DNA of 28,542 nt from an uncultured Lentisphaeria bacterium. Its GTDB lineage: Bacteria; Verrucomicrobiota; Lentisphaeria; Victivallales; UBA1829. The position numbers and the translations under genes were made by a program. Where the stretch lies: the NCBI GenBank assembly GCA_905197955.1, contig CAJKAR010000049.1:1-28542 (forward strand), given 5' to 3'. This document shows positions 7,075 through 15,243 of this stretch, in pieces (position 1 is the stretch's first letter; each line of letters begins with the position of its first letter). The notes under the pieces were generated by a model. It was not told the DNA's origin. It saw nothing but the letters and a program-made list of their open reading frames with translations, and did not search any database.

Positions 7075-7500
7075 TCACTCCTCTCTATTCTTGTGTACAG
7101 CCGCATTCCTTCGCCTGCCGTTGTAATATTCGTTTTTTACCGTTACATCATCCGCAATAAATTCGTAACAGCCACAACTTCCCAGAAACATTGCAAAATG
7201 ACGTTGCCGCCATGGAGACTTATGTCCCCTCGGGGCATTTGCACATACAGTTTTCAACCAATCCGAGTCTTTTACCTCAAGAATTGCATCGTAGGAGCCA
7301 TCCGGAAATCCGCCGCAGTACATTTCACATGTAAAACGATACGCCGTAACCAGAGAAAATTCTATTATGATCTTCAGCGGCTTTGAATTCTCATCTTCGC
7401 AGTTGCAGATCAATTTACACGCGCAGTTTGTATGGGTCATATCGATGCTGACTGCACCAATTCCACCGGTGTTAAGAATAATGGGATTTTCAGTTTTCAT
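7075..7500 (-). CDS. 141-residue protein of unknown function
   Basis: It is a soluble, cysteine-rich protein with CACKLICNC near residues 26-34 and a segment RHFAMFLGSCGCYEFIADDV near the middle of its second half. That RHF ... YEFIA pattern recalls small conserved hypothetical or immunity-like proteins, but I cannot name the family. The basic tail is low-complexity. AAGGAG lies 8 bases upstream of the ATG. The gene is followed after 3 bp by the MreB-like gene, so the two are cotranscribed. The 60 bp before it hold the residue of a repeated gene start (see 7554-7607). Confidence 0.6.
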   Translation of the reverse strand: MKTENPIILNTGGIGAVSIDMTHTNCACKLICNCEDENSKPLKIIIEFSLVTAYRFTCEMYCGGFPDGSYDAILEVKDSDWLKTVCANAPRGHKSPWRQRHFAMFLGSCGCYEFIADDVTVKNEYYNGRRRNAAVHKNREE

Positions 7501-7553
7501 CTACGATTCTCCTTGGTAAACAGTCCCTTTAAATCAAAAAACTTGCGACTTTC

Positions 7554-7607
7554 TTCCGTTTCATTTCCCCTCTGCCGGACGTAAAGAGGCTGCTTTCGCT
7601 TCCCATT
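7554..7607. repeat. 54-bp direct repeat, copy 1
   Basis: It matches 8363-8416 at 49 of 54 bases. On the minus strand it covers the last codons of the 218-residue gene, its stop, and an overlapping ATGAAACGGAA gene start. In this copy that start runs only 11 codons before a stop. It is one boundary of an 809-bp unit that holds one whole gene. Confidence 0.75.
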
Positions 7608-8217
7608 CAAGCATGATATCCAAGGCATGACATGTGGGACATTGAAAAAGAATATAAACCCATCTGATATCACCTGATTTATGATGAGATAACCCGACCC
7701 ACAAATTTACCGCAAATGCGCCGCATTTTGGACAAGTAAACATGATCGGAGCGCCAGCCCAATGTTGTCCGCTGTCCAGCAGATAATGAGTTTTTCTGCA
7801 AATACAACATTTTGCCGCGGAACCATTACCGGCTTCATAATATGCCTGAAATACATCATTCCTGCAAAAATGACATATCACTGGGTTGACTGTATCTACA
7901 GGGTACACATCCCGGGTATATTTTTTCAAAAAAGACATGACATCTCTACGTTTGCAGGAACGCTCCAGCACCTGTTTCAAGTGATTCATAAACTTGATCA
8001 ATGAAATATATTCCATGCGTTTCCTGTAATGGGAAATAACGTTAAGGAAGAAGCAGATACCCAATAGTGTCCAGACTCCACCGGCAATGAATCCTGCATA
8101 GCACAATATCCTCATATTACTCATAGAGACAGGCCAATACAGACATAACAGAATAATTCCGGGGCCAAACAGAAGCAAAATCAGTATATCAGTAATCAAT
8201 ACCATCCTTTTTATCAT
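7561..8217 (-). CDS. Membrane protein with two C-terminal zinc ribbons
   Basis: The 218-residue protein has two N-terminal membrane segments (about 6-28 and 37-60), then a cytoplasmic part with CHFC (115-118) and CxxC at 137-140, and CPKC (162-165) and CPTC (193-196). This makes two probable zinc ribbons. Function is unknown, but the layout echoes the larger zinc-ribbon membrane proteins upstream in the operon. I prefer the ATG at 8217, which has GAGG 7 bases upstream and leads directly into the first membrane helix. An in-frame ATG at 8373 overlaps the preceding stop as ATGA and would add 52 residues. The last residues (WEAKAASLRPAEGK) nearly repeat the C-terminus of the preceding protein because both lie in the 54-bp repeat. 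Confidence 0.7.
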   Translation of the reverse strand: MIKRMVLITDILILLLFGPGIILLCLYWPVSMSNMRILCYAGFIAGGVWTLLGICFFLNVISHYRKRMEYISLIKFMNHLKQVLERSCKRRDVMSFLKKYTRDVYPVDTVNPVICHFCRNDVFQAYYEAGNGSAAKCCICRKTHYLLDSGQHWAGAPIMFTCPKCGAFAVNLWVGLSHHKSGDIRWVYILFQCPTCHALDIMLEWEAKAASLRPAEGK

Positions 8218-8362
8218 ACCGGATCCTCTTTCTGTCGAGAATGGCAAGGTAGATATTTTTTTGTGAGAGCCTTTCTGACATTCCAGGTCGTTCATGATTT
8301 CGCCTTCAGATACGACGCGGTGAAAGTCGGCCGTGCCGCGGAGCAGATCCCTCTTTGTACAT

Positions 8363-8416
8363 TTCCGTTTCATTTCCCCTCTGCCGAACGTGAGGGGGCT
8401 GCTTTTGCTTCCCATT
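8363..8416. repeat. 54-bp direct repeat, copy 2
   Basis: This copy covers the 3' end of the 229-residue gene and the ATGAAACGGAA that follows it. It differs from copy 1 at five positions. In the minus direction it also offers a spurious ATG at 8415 that makes the downstream frame look longer than it probably is. Confidence 0.75.
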
Positions 8417-9059
8417 GAGTGAGACCATGATATTCCCAGGTATTGAACCAGATGTAAAAATATTGACCATCTGACCAGGTTCGGAAATAGATGGAAAATT
8501 CCAGGACCGGCAGCGGATTTTTCACCGGAATTTCCGACAGCATCCAGTCCGGTAGAAATCGAGTGTCGAAACTCTCGCGAGGTGTTTCATTTGAAAAAAG
8601 CGTCTCCAGAGCTGTTTGAATTTTCTTCGTATCGCCGGATAGTTTATAAATTTCACAACTGCTTTCATAGGAATTTGAAACTTTCAACGCTTCAAGTCGA
8701 ACTTCCGCGGCAAGAGCTCCGAATCGGTTCCGAAAGATTTGTTCGGGAGTATCCACGTGAAAAATGGTGAAGAGCAAGCCTCCGAGAAACAGCGTAGTGA
8801 GCGTTCCCCACGCGAGCTTCCAGCTGTAGAACTTGAGCGGGAAACAGACCCGAGGCGGCAGAAACCCGGTTATAACCGCAAACAATCCACTCCAAAGTAT
8901 CGCCTCCCGGGAGAAAGAACGCCAGACACCGTCACTTCGGAGGTAGCACAGATCGCTCGCCTGGAAAATCATCCATACTCCGGTCAGAATATAACCAGTC
9001 AGGAAAAAAAGCAGCGTCTGCCGGCTTTTTCCATCACGGATGAATGATGAAAGCTTCAT
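8370..9059 (-). CDS. Membrane protein of unknown function
   Basis: The 229-residue protein has three hydrophobic segments (about 16-34, 53-67 and 82-100), followed by a soluble domain of about 130 residues that is probably outside the membrane. No known domain is recognised. Its ATG overlaps the stop of the DUF3592 gene (ATGA), with GGAGG 7 bases upstream, so translation is coupled. The tail WEAKAAPSRSAEGK is shared with the next gene through the 54-bp repeat, so the natural C-terminus of one of the two proteins may have been replaced by recombination. Confidence 0.65.
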   Translation of the reverse strand: MKLSSFIRDGKSRQTLLFFLTGYILTGVWMIFQASDLCYLRSDGVWRSFSREAILWSGLFAVITGFLPPRVCFPLKFYSWKLAWGTLTTLFLGGLLFTIFHVDTPEQIFRNRFGALAAEVRLEALKVSNSYESSCEIYKLSGDTKKIQTALETLFSNETPRESFDTRFLPDWMLSEIPVKNPLPVLEFSIYFRTWSDGQYFYIWFNTWEYHGLTQWEAKAAPSRSAEGK

Positions 9060-10171
9060 GATTTTTCCTCCAGTTCTTCAAGCGTGAGGCTATACCCCCA
9101 TTCACAGCTTTTTCCGTTGAATTTTCTCCCTTTCAGTTCAAGGCGGATGATACAGGATGCCTCCGAATCCAAGGTCAACTCCATCGCCGATCCAGGGAGA
9201 AGACAGGAAACACGGCCGGAACGCGGTTTATTTTTTTTTCGTCCGGCGGACCAATGTTGAAGATGGCGGGACAGAATGGTATCGATTTCGGTATGAGAGA
9301 AACGAACACCCGCTTTTGTTTTGATTTTCATTCCGACCAATTTCAATTCAAAAGATTCCAGTCGACTATTCGCAGGAACTTCCCAATCAAATTCCAGCAC
9401 TCCTCCCCAGTTAAGCGGAAGTCGGGTCAATTTCAGAATTGGTGGATACACCTTCCAGGTACGGATGAAATATCGTCCGGTTTCCCAGACACCCCAAGAT
9501 GTCAAAACGCCGAAAAACGCTAATGCGAGTTTTATAGAAAACGTACCGGAGTAAACTAATATATCGGTCAAACACCAGCAAATGACTCCTCCGAAAAGAA
9601 GCATGGGAATGACAAAACAATAAAATCGACCATTACGGTCAAATCGTATAATGGCTTCTTGTTTTTCGAGCAGCAGAATCGGAGTAATGATGGCTCCGAC
9701 GAGTCCATAAATCAAGAAAAGAATCATGGCCAAACAACCGGGAATCATTCCGTGATTTTCACGAATCAGAACCGCATTCGACGGATTATTCGGATCGACC
9801 CGGCAAACCGTATGTTTCCCGACCGGATAATCACGAATCGCCGTCTTGCCGCGGTGATTATATCGTGTAGAGGCGCTGGGAAATGCAAACTGCGAAGACC
9901 AGAAACGCTGTCCGCGATAATCATATTGAAACTCAACTCTCGGTTCCCAATATGTGCCAAATCCCCGGCTCCAATGTTTTTCTGCGGTACTTTGTGTGAT
10001 GATACACGGAACAGATTCCCATTGGGCCGAACTGATATATTGTCTTGCAGGAACGATACACATATTCCACGCGAGAACGATAAACATACTGTAAAGCGCA
10101 GCAAACAACATATATCCGGCAATCCACCCGGCAAGTTTATTGCCAAACTCAGTCTCATACCATTTTTTCAC
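9056..10171 (-). CDS. DUF3592-family membrane protein
   Basis: The 371-residue product has a membrane segment at about 15-42, then a DUF3592-type extracytoplasmic domain (about 51-138). This starts WESVPCIITQ, runs through PRVEFQYDYRGQRF and ends YPVGKHTVCRVDPNNPSNAV, the usual signature of this family. Two or three more membrane segments follow (about 142-167, 180-205, 210-230), then a beta-rich soluble C-terminus. The function of DUF3592 is not established. The start is a GTG at 10171 that overlaps the upstream stop as GTGA and has GGAGG 7 bases before it; the frame's earlier ATG lies inside the upstream gene and lacks this. It is part of the minus-strand operon. Confidence 0.75.
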   Translation of the reverse strand: MKKWYETEFGNKLAGWIAGYMLFAALYSMFIVLAWNMCIVPARQYISSAQWESVPCIITQSTAEKHWSRGFGTYWEPRVEFQYDYRGQRFWSSQFAFPSASTRYNHRGKTAIRDYPVGKHTVCRVDPNNPSNAVLIRENHGMIPGCLAMILFLIYGLVGAIITPILLLEKQEAIIRFDRNGRFYCFVIPMLLFGGVICWCLTDILVYSGTFSIKLALAFFGVLTSWGVWETGRYFIRTWKVYPPILKLTRLPLNWGGVLEFDWEVPANSRLESFELKLVGMKIKTKAGVRFSHTEIDTILSRHLQHWSAGRKKNKPRSGRVSCLLPGSAMELTLDSEASCIIRLELKGRKFNGKSCEWGYSLTLEELEEKS

Positions 10172-11781
10172 AGCTTCGCCTCCGGTTCTTTGTTGTCTTC
10201 CGGGCATTTCCAAAGCAACACTTCACAATTTATTGGACCGGTTACAATCTCTTGGTATACGGTATAAATTAACAATCCGGCGGAGAAAACAAAACAGACA
10301 ACACCACCGGAAACAAATATATTATAAAGCCTGATATCTTCCACCCCGAACAAACGGCTTAATGAAATCAACTTTATCCCGGACGCAATCCCCCCGGCAG
10401 CAAGCAGAAAACAAATAACCCAGCCATATTTCAGGTTTGAACTTAGCCTGTTTGTTTCTCTCAAGCTCATGTTGGTCGTGGTTTGGCGTAGTTTGGCGCA
10501 TTCCTCTTCGTCAGGAAAATGATCGGACAGAATTTCCCCCGGATGCAAACGAATGCATTGACGCCCGGTATGCACCAAATCGTTTCCACGCAAGACCCAG
10601 AATCCAAGAAAAATAACTGCCATTCCCATGATGCCGAAGAGCGTCACTAAAGTTGTTATCATCCCAAAATTCTCTGTTCTTACTCCATTCAACATATGAA
10701 AAGACGGAGCATATCGCCAATAAGTCACCGGATATTTTTTCCCTTGCAAAACATTATCGCGTCTATGACTTTTTACAAATTGCGATTTTCCGTGGTTTGT
10801 GTCAAACCTGTAGATGTAAGAAAAGGATTTTTCACCGTTCTGTACAGAAAGAATCGTTGCTGTCGTTTTTATGCCGATCTCAGGTAAGCGGAACGCAAGA
10901 GTCCATATGCTCGCAATCACCAGCAGAGCCATCACAAAGATCACCGCTCCTAAAACGATCGCAGATCGTCCTTCTTTGTGGCGACTCCGTAACTGCTGCC
11001 GTCGAGTTGTATCCGAACAATCCGGTTCATTTTCTCCCTGAAAATCGGTCACTATCCTTGCTCCGCAATAGCCGCATCCCCCGGTTTCACGGGCGATTGC
11101 ACGCAAATTACCCTTATTCAAATCTCTATGGCAAACCGGACACGGGAGCGGCGGAGCATGCTTCCAGTCGAAAGAATCAAGTAAAACCCATAACGAAATC
11201 AACAATTCGATGAAAGCAATCCCGGAGCTGACAAACGGAGAAGATAGCGACATCTCGCTTTCCGGAGTTGCAAGACCGGTAAGCATTAAAAACATGCCGA
11301 ACAAGGGAATAAACAGAACGATTTCCGGCATAACTCCATTGCTTTTTCCACCCTGAAGTTCTTTCGCTGAAAATGTCAACTGACTTTGAGGCGTGTTCTG
11401 AAAAATATCTTTCCGGCAATAGGGACATCTGCCTGAAGCCAAAAGATAGTGCATACTCCGGGAGCGCCATGGAGCCCCTCCCGTCTTCCAATCAAAAACG
11501 TATGACAGCGGGTAAGCACAATGCGGGCATAATAGTCTCGCCGGATCTCGAAAACACAGGGTGAGCTCTCCCAAATATCCACACATAACAATACAAATGA
11601 TTGGAAATGAAATTTCTCCATGAAAAATACCTGTCACAATCAACCATATGATCCAAAAAACGGCAGAAGAAACCGACGCAATACGAATATTACGAGTCAA
11701 CCGTTTTTCCTGAACGTCTACGGCGTTGCTGAATTCGCCACGGTCCAGCAATTTTATTGCGTCATTCGATACATCAGCCAT
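10168..11781 (-). CDS. Membrane zinc-ribbon protein with DUF3592-like segment
   Basis: The 537-residue protein alternates membrane segments with CxxC ribbons: helices at about 37-75, ribbon 1 (CPHC 85-88, CPYC 119-122), helices at about 153-171 and 183-201, ribbon 2 (CPVC 214-217, CGYC 236-239), a helix at about 275-298, a DUF3592-like stretch (about 300-368, TTATILSVQNG to VTYWRYAPS), then four more hydrophobic segments. It looks like a fusion of the zinc-ribbon plan of the two upstream genes with the DUF3592 plan of the gene downstream. The ATG at 11781 overlaps the upstream gene by 8 bp, behind GGAGGCGATC, the same 13-base start region as at 14031. No reaction can be assigned. Confidence 0.7.
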   Translation of the reverse strand: MADVSNDAIKLLDRGEFSNAVDVQEKRLTRNIRIASVSSAVFWIIWLIVTGIFHGEISFPIICIVMCGYLGELTLCFRDPARLLCPHCAYPLSYVFDWKTGGAPWRSRSMHYLLASGRCPYCRKDIFQNTPQSQLTFSAKELQGGKSNGVMPEIVLFIPLFGMFLMLTGLATPESEMSLSSPFVSSGIAFIELLISLWVLLDSFDWKHAPPLPCPVCHRDLNKGNLRAIARETGGCGYCGARIVTDFQGENEPDCSDTTRRQQLRSRHKEGRSAIVLGAVIFVMALLVIASIWTLAFRLPEIGIKTTATILSVQNGEKSFSYIYRFDTNHGKSQFVKSHRRDNVLQGKKYPVTYWRYAPSFHMLNGVRTENFGMITTLVTLFGIMGMAVIFLGFWVLRGNDLVHTGRQCIRLHPGEILSDHFPDEEECAKLRQTTTNMSLRETNRLSSNLKYGWVICFLLAAGGIASGIKLISLSRLFGVEDIRLYNIFVSGGVVCFVFSAGLLIYTVYQEIVTGPINCEVLLWKCPEDNKEPEAKL

Positions 11782-12907
11782 GATCGCCTCCTTTCCCCGG
11801 ATCATCATCGCGGACGAGCTTGCAGCGGCAGGTGGGGCAGCGGTCGTAATGAAGCAATATCCACTCATTTTGAGCCAATAAGGATTTGCAATGTGGACAT
11901 TTGGAGGGAATGGCGGCCTGCCGTTTCAAATACAGCAAAACCATCTGGTACAGTAAAAATACCGCCCCGACAATGCACAGGAAATACCATTTTTCAGCTA
12001 CACTGATGCATACAAGAAGAGGATATGCGATTAGTATCAGGACTATTCTTGTCCAGAGATTCATACTCCAGAGGCAATATCTTTTTAATCTTCGCCAGTC
12101 AATCATTTCCGGAGTATCCGGTTCTTCGGTAAGCTGCAAAAGTTTCGCACCGCACTCGGAACAGCAACCACTCAAACGCACAATCCGATATAAAGGTATT
12201 GTTCCGCATTCCGGGCAGTAAGCCGATTGATTCTCCGGCATCAGGTGGATTCGATGGAGTATTCCGACAATAGAGTTTACCGGAATCAATGTCGCAACTC
12301 CACAAAAGGCAATCACACTTCCCCCCATAAGCAGTACGACTTTTTCCATCAACGATTCCAGCTCAAGATTGCGTTTGATCCCCAATGCGAAAAAAAGCAG
12401 TATGACCAATGGAATGCCGACCAAAAGCGTTCGCATGTTTTTGATGTCGTCTGATGCGTAAGCCGATGGAGAATATCCTTGTTTTTTAGCACTGATCTCC
12501 GCGGCTGTCAACGGCAATTCATATCCCGGAGCAATACCGCGCGCATCGGCAAGTATTGCAGCATTGCAATGCGGACACCGTTTGGTGGCAATAGTGGGGC
12601 ACAACTCATGCAACCGTTTCCCGCATGCCGGACAGTGCGGCCAATCACCAAGCCTTCGGCTGAAAGCAGAACATATACCCAGGAAAATTGGAGCGCCGCC
12701 CAAAACAGGCAGAATCCAGATTGCCTGTTCCTTCCAGTCACATTGCGCCATCCATTGTTTCCAATAAAATACGCCGATAACCAGATAGACGATGCCGATC
12801 ATCCATGCCAGAATCGCATTGCGAAGACAATCATTGTCGGTTTCACGATTGATCCGTTCGCGGAACTCCCGCCAGTCGATTTTGTCGGAGCCATAATAGA
12901 AGTTCAT
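11774..12907 (-). CDS. Membrane protein with three zinc ribbons, paralogue of neighbour
   Basis: The 377-residue protein has the plan [membrane pair]-[ribbon] three times. Ribbons are CPAC 92-95 with CPHC 111-114, CPEC 231-234 with CSEC 249-252, and CPHC 337-340 with CPTC 357-360. Membrane segments lie at about 32-48, 62-82, 160-176, 188-215, 286-303 and 308-326. The second ribbon (RLSGCCSECG) and the tail (RCPTCRCKLVRD) match those of the upstream protein (RMSGNCSSCG, RCPNCRRKLVRD), so the two arose by duplication. Its ATG overlaps the upstream stop as ATGA behind a GAGGAGG site. A metal-sensing, scaffold or membrane-assembly role is possible; nothing catalytic is visible. Confidence 0.72.
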   Translation of the reverse strand: MNFYYGSDKIDWREFRERINRETDNDCLRNAILAWMIGIVYLVIGVFYWKQWMAQCDWKEQAIWILPVLGGAPIFLGICSAFSRRLGDWPHCPACGKRLHELCPTIATKRCPHCNAAILADARGIAPGYELPLTAAEISAKKQGYSPSAYASDDIKNMRTLLVGIPLVILLFFALGIKRNLELESLMEKVVLLMGGSVIAFCGVATLIPVNSIVGILHRIHLMPENQSAYCPECGTIPLYRIVRLSGCCSECGAKLLQLTEEPDTPEMIDWRRLKRYCLWSMNLWTRIVLILIAYPLLVCISVAEKWYFLCIVGAVFLLYQMVLLYLKRQAAIPSKCPHCKSLLAQNEWILLHYDRCPTCRCKLVRDDDPGKGGDHG

Positions 12908-14031
12908 GGATACCCCTCCTCATTTTCATCGCGAACGAGCTTGCGGCGGCAGTTGGGACAACGCAAAAAATATGAAGAATAACAATCCCGCCCAGCCGTA
13001 TTCCAATCCGGAGGTTCCTTTAGAATCCGAAACGGGCCGAAATGACAGTATGGACATCTCAAAAAAACTTTTGCAATTCTCCGAAACCGAAAAAAATGGA
13101 TTGCCAGAAAAATGATGAAAACCGCAATCCCCCAGGGGAAAAAGGATGGAATCGCCTGTAAAGCGTGTTCCTCTGGCAAACACAGCTGTATTATGGAGAA
13201 AAGAAAATATCCGAAGAAAAGCAAAGAGACAAGAGAAACTGTTTTACTCTTAGCAGCACAAACTTCCCGGAGCGTCGGTAAATCCGCCAGAGGCTCCGGC
13301 TCAGGCGGCGGCCATTCCGAATCCAGCTGTGGCCCGCAGGAAGAACAGTTGCCGCTCATACGCAGAATCAATGGATCGTAATATTCATGACAGTGCGGAC
13401 AAACATTCTTTCTGCGATCTTTTTCTCTTTGATGACAGACGAACTTATTGTAAAGCCAGACAGACACGGGGAACAGAATAATCCATGCCGTTCCAACGCC
13501 AATCCATGTAAGTTGCGTATACAACAAGCCGCTTCCCGAAGCGTTCATAATGATCGATATACAAGCGAGTGCGCTCAGCAGAAAAGTGGCGAGGACAAAA
13601 TAAATGTAGACGATTCCCTCACAGGAAGGTTTCTCATAAGGCTGCTCGCCGATTTTTCCGGGAATATACAACCGATTACGGCAATACGGACATTGATTTC
13701 CTGCCACAAGTTCAGAACGCCAGAAATACCAGCGGTGACAATGAGGACAGCGTTGAAATGCCGACAGCAGAATTCTGATCCCATCGCACACTGCGAGCAA
13801 AAAAATCAATATCACAGGCAATCCACCTATTGCCAGACGATGAATCAGCGTGGCAGCTTTTGGCGTGGACGCACAGCCCATGCCCCAGTGGTAAAGTTCA
13901 GGGAAACAGCATCCTGTCGCAACCAGCAGAATGCCTAGAAAAAAAGCACAATACCGTGTAACAAGATTCATTCGTCGAAAATGCCCCCGTTTATTACGGA
14001 CAAACTGTTCTTGTGTCGGCAACTCAGGCAT
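12904..14031 (-). CDS. Membrane protein with three zinc ribbons, first gene of the minus-strand operon
   Basis: The 375-residue protein contains ribbons CPHC 95-98 with CPYC 114-117, CPHC 211-214 with CSSC 229-232, and CPYC 326-329 with CPNC 358-361. Each ribbon follows a pair of membrane helices (about 25-45 and 66-88; 140-162 and 173-195; 265-283 and 298-315). A proline-rich acidic link (SEWPPPEPEPLADLP, about 239-252) separates the last two units. The ATG at 14031 is preceded by GGAGGCGATC; an in-frame ATG at 14097 would add 22 poor residues without a site. It is a paralogue of the next gene. The family is unrecognised and the function unknown. Confidence 0.72.
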   Translation of the reverse strand: MPELPTQEQFVRNKRGHFRRMNLVTRYCAFFLGILLVATGCCFPELYHWGMGCASTPKAATLIHRLAIGGLPVILIFLLAVCDGIRILLSAFQRCPHCHRWYFWRSELVAGNQCPYCRNRLYIPGKIGEQPYEKPSCEGIVYIYFVLATFLLSALACISIIMNASGSGLLYTQLTWIGVGTAWIILFPVSVWLYNKFVCHQREKDRRKNVCPHCHEYYDPLILRMSGNCSSCGPQLDSEWPPPEPEPLADLPTLREVCAAKSKTVSLVSLLFFGYFLFSIIQLCLPEEHALQAIPSFFPWGIAVFIIFLAIHFFRFRRIAKVFLRCPYCHFGPFRILKEPPDWNTAGRDCYSSYFLRCPNCRRKLVRDENEEGYP

Positions 14032-14250
14032 GATCGCCTCCCGCCACAGGAATGCCACACTTGCACGGCAGGAAGAAAGACAAAGGAAAGAGTTCAAACG
14101 GGAAAATCCCGTGAGACCAGTATGGGTATCCGCTATTTTGCATTCGTGTCAAACTCCGCTCCCGTTATGGATCAAATCAACATTCTTCCATCATTGCACA
14201 AATTGTGACATTTTCCGGCAATACGGATGACGCTATAATTTCTTGCAGGG

Positions 14251-14279
14251 AAAATACATCGGAATCAAGTACAATTCAA
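14251..14279 (-). promoter_or_regulatory. Promoter for the minus-strand zinc-ribbon operon
   Basis: On the minus strand, TTGAAT (14279-14274), a 17-bp spacer and TATTTT (14256-14251). The transcript would start near 14244 and carry a leader of about 210 nt before the ATG at 14031. Confidence 0.45.
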
Positions 14280-14320
14280 GTTTTTCAGCGGAAAAGGTTC
14301 TGATTTCCGGTTATTTTTAT

Positions 14321-14349
14321 TTGCAATCGTCCTTTTATTGCTGTATCGT
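14321..14349 (+). promoter_or_regulatory. Possible promoter for the plus-strand operon
   Basis: TTGCAA (14321-14326), a 17-bp spacer and TATCGT (14344-14349), each matching consensus at four of six bases. A start near 14356 would put all the hairpins at 14371-14497 in the leader RNA. A better -10 (TATAAT, 14234-14239) lies further upstream but lacks a good -35. Confidence 0.3.
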
Positions 14350-14370
14350 TAAACAGAGACAAAACAACCC

Positions 14371-14423
14371 TGCGGCTGTTTTTCTCAGAGCATGACCGTT
14401 GAAGAACAGCCGCACAAGTGCGG
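14371..14423 (+). promoter_or_regulatory. Two mutually exclusive leader hairpins
   Basis: TGCGGCTGTTTTTC (14371-14384) pairs with GAAGAACAGCCGCA (14401-14414), with one G-T pair and a 16-base loop. The 3' arm shares its last bases with a second hairpin, CCGCAC (14410-14415) with GTGCGG (14418-14423). Only one of the two can form at a time, as in attenuators or riboswitch-like switches. Confidence 0.4.
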
Positions 14424-14471
14424 GGAGGCCTTGTCGGATGCCGGGTTTCGACAATAAAAAAGTCCTTTGTG

Positions 14472-14497
14472 CGGATGGGACCCGTCCGAAAATTTTT
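14472..14497 (+). terminator. Terminator-like hairpin in the leader of the plus-strand operon
   Basis: CGGATGG (14472-14478) pairs with CCGTCCG (14482-14488) around a three-base loop, with one G-T pair, and is followed by AAAATTTTT. It sits about 60 nt before the first start codon, where it could stop transcription early. A TTGTCG/CGACAA stem (14431-14454) lies just upstream. Confidence 0.4.
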
Positions 14498-14556
14498 CAT
14501 TCCCCGATTTTCCATACTGCAACAAGTCCGGATTTTCTTGTCTTGGGGGGATGATG

Positions 14557-15243
14557 ATGAAATTTCAAGAGTGGCTGGACTGGAAAAAGAATTGGCCTGT
14601 TTTCCTTTTACTCATTCTGTTTATTCCGGCTCTTTGGTGGTGGCATATCTGGAGTTCGGGAGTCCTCTTGAAGTGGTGGCAGGGATTGGAAAGGCAATTC
14701 GCTCCATCCTCCTTTTTTCGGTGGGAAGAGTTCATTGCGCTTCATTCACATCAGAATGAATGGCCTGGACGGGTTGGATTTTATCTGATCATCCTCCTTG
14801 CCATCTTTTTTATTTTGCTAAGTGCAATCAGGATCATTAAAACAGAAATCAAAATGTTACTGGTGCCATTTATTCTTACAATGCTCCTTCAGTTTTTCTC
14901 AATCTGCCTGTGTCAATCCGAAGAGAAAAACAATCGAAAATTCTGTCCGGTCAATTTAAGGAATTATCATTCTGCATTGATAAATTATGCTGCCGATTAT
15001 GGCTTCTATCCAACAGTTCTGCCAGATAAAGAAGAAACAATCGAAAAATATCGTCCACACTCTCTTCCTCTGAAAAACAGAAATTATCTGTTTCCCGGAG
15101 CTGGGCGAAAGATCGGAAAAGAGCGATTCATCGTTATGGAGGATGTTCCCCACGCCCATGCCGGAGACCTCCGTCACCGTCTCTGGTCGGACGGGACCAT
15201 TGATTTTTACTATTCATGGGAAACCCAAGGAGATCCCAGATGA
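14557..15243 (+). CDS. Membrane protein with a possible H-X9-DG-like C-terminus, first gene of plus-strand operon
   Basis: The 228-residue protein has membrane segments at about 15-33, 66-86 and 92-114 (the last beginning near IKMLLVPFIL), then an extracytoplasmic domain. The domain runs from CPVNLRNYHSALINYAADYG through YPTVLPD and ends HAHAGDLRHRLWSDGTIDFYYS. The NYHSAL...YAADYG and H...SDG pattern resembles the C-terminal part of pilin-like H-X9-DG proteins of PVC bacteria, though the type IV prepilin N-terminus is absent; this is a tentative reading. Three ATGs occur in a row from 14551; GGGGGG (14545-14550) gives correct spacing only for the third. Its stop overlaps the next ATG. Confidence 0.65.
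   Translation: MKFQEWLDWKKNWPVFLLLILFIPALWWWHIWSSGVLLKWWQGLERQFAPSSFFRWEEFIALHSHQNEWPGRVGFYLIILLAIFFILLSAIRIIKTEIKMLLVPFILTMLLQFFSICLCQSEEKNNRKFCPVNLRNYHSALINYAADYGFYPTVLPDKEETIEKYRPHSLPLKNRNYLFPGAGRKIGKERFIVMEDVPHAHAGDLRHRLWSDGTIDFYYSWETQGDPR

Larger units (their letters stand above)
14032..14556. other. Divergent control region between the two long operons
   Basis: This is a stretch of about 525 bp without a convincing gene. It holds a minus-strand promoter (14251-14279), possible plus-strand promoters (TATAAT at 14234-14239 with a weak -35; TTGCAA 14321-14326 with TATCGT 14344-14349), and a cluster of hairpins (14371-14497) in the leader of the plus-strand operon. Short frames on both strands here have no protein character. 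Confidence 0.5.

Noticed and set aside
8218..8415. N-terminal extension of the 218-residue ribbon protein to 8415 or 8373
   Set aside because: The ATG at 8415 is part of the direct repeat and of the preceding gene; the one at 8373 has a ribosome site only two bases away. The 8217 start has correct spacing and leads into a membrane helix, although 8373 stays possible.
9659..10267. 202-codon plus-strand frame opposite the DUF3592 gene
   Set aside because: The minus frame has a recognised domain and coupled starts; this one reads as a shadow.
13387..13938. 183-codon plus-strand frame opposite the first zinc-ribbon gene
   Set aside because: It opposes a gene with clear CxxC ribbons and membrane helices.
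14431..14454. Stem with GGGTTTCGACAA resembling a tRNA T-arm
   Set aside because: No acceptor, D or anticodon arms can be drawn around it; it is treated as a leader hairpin.
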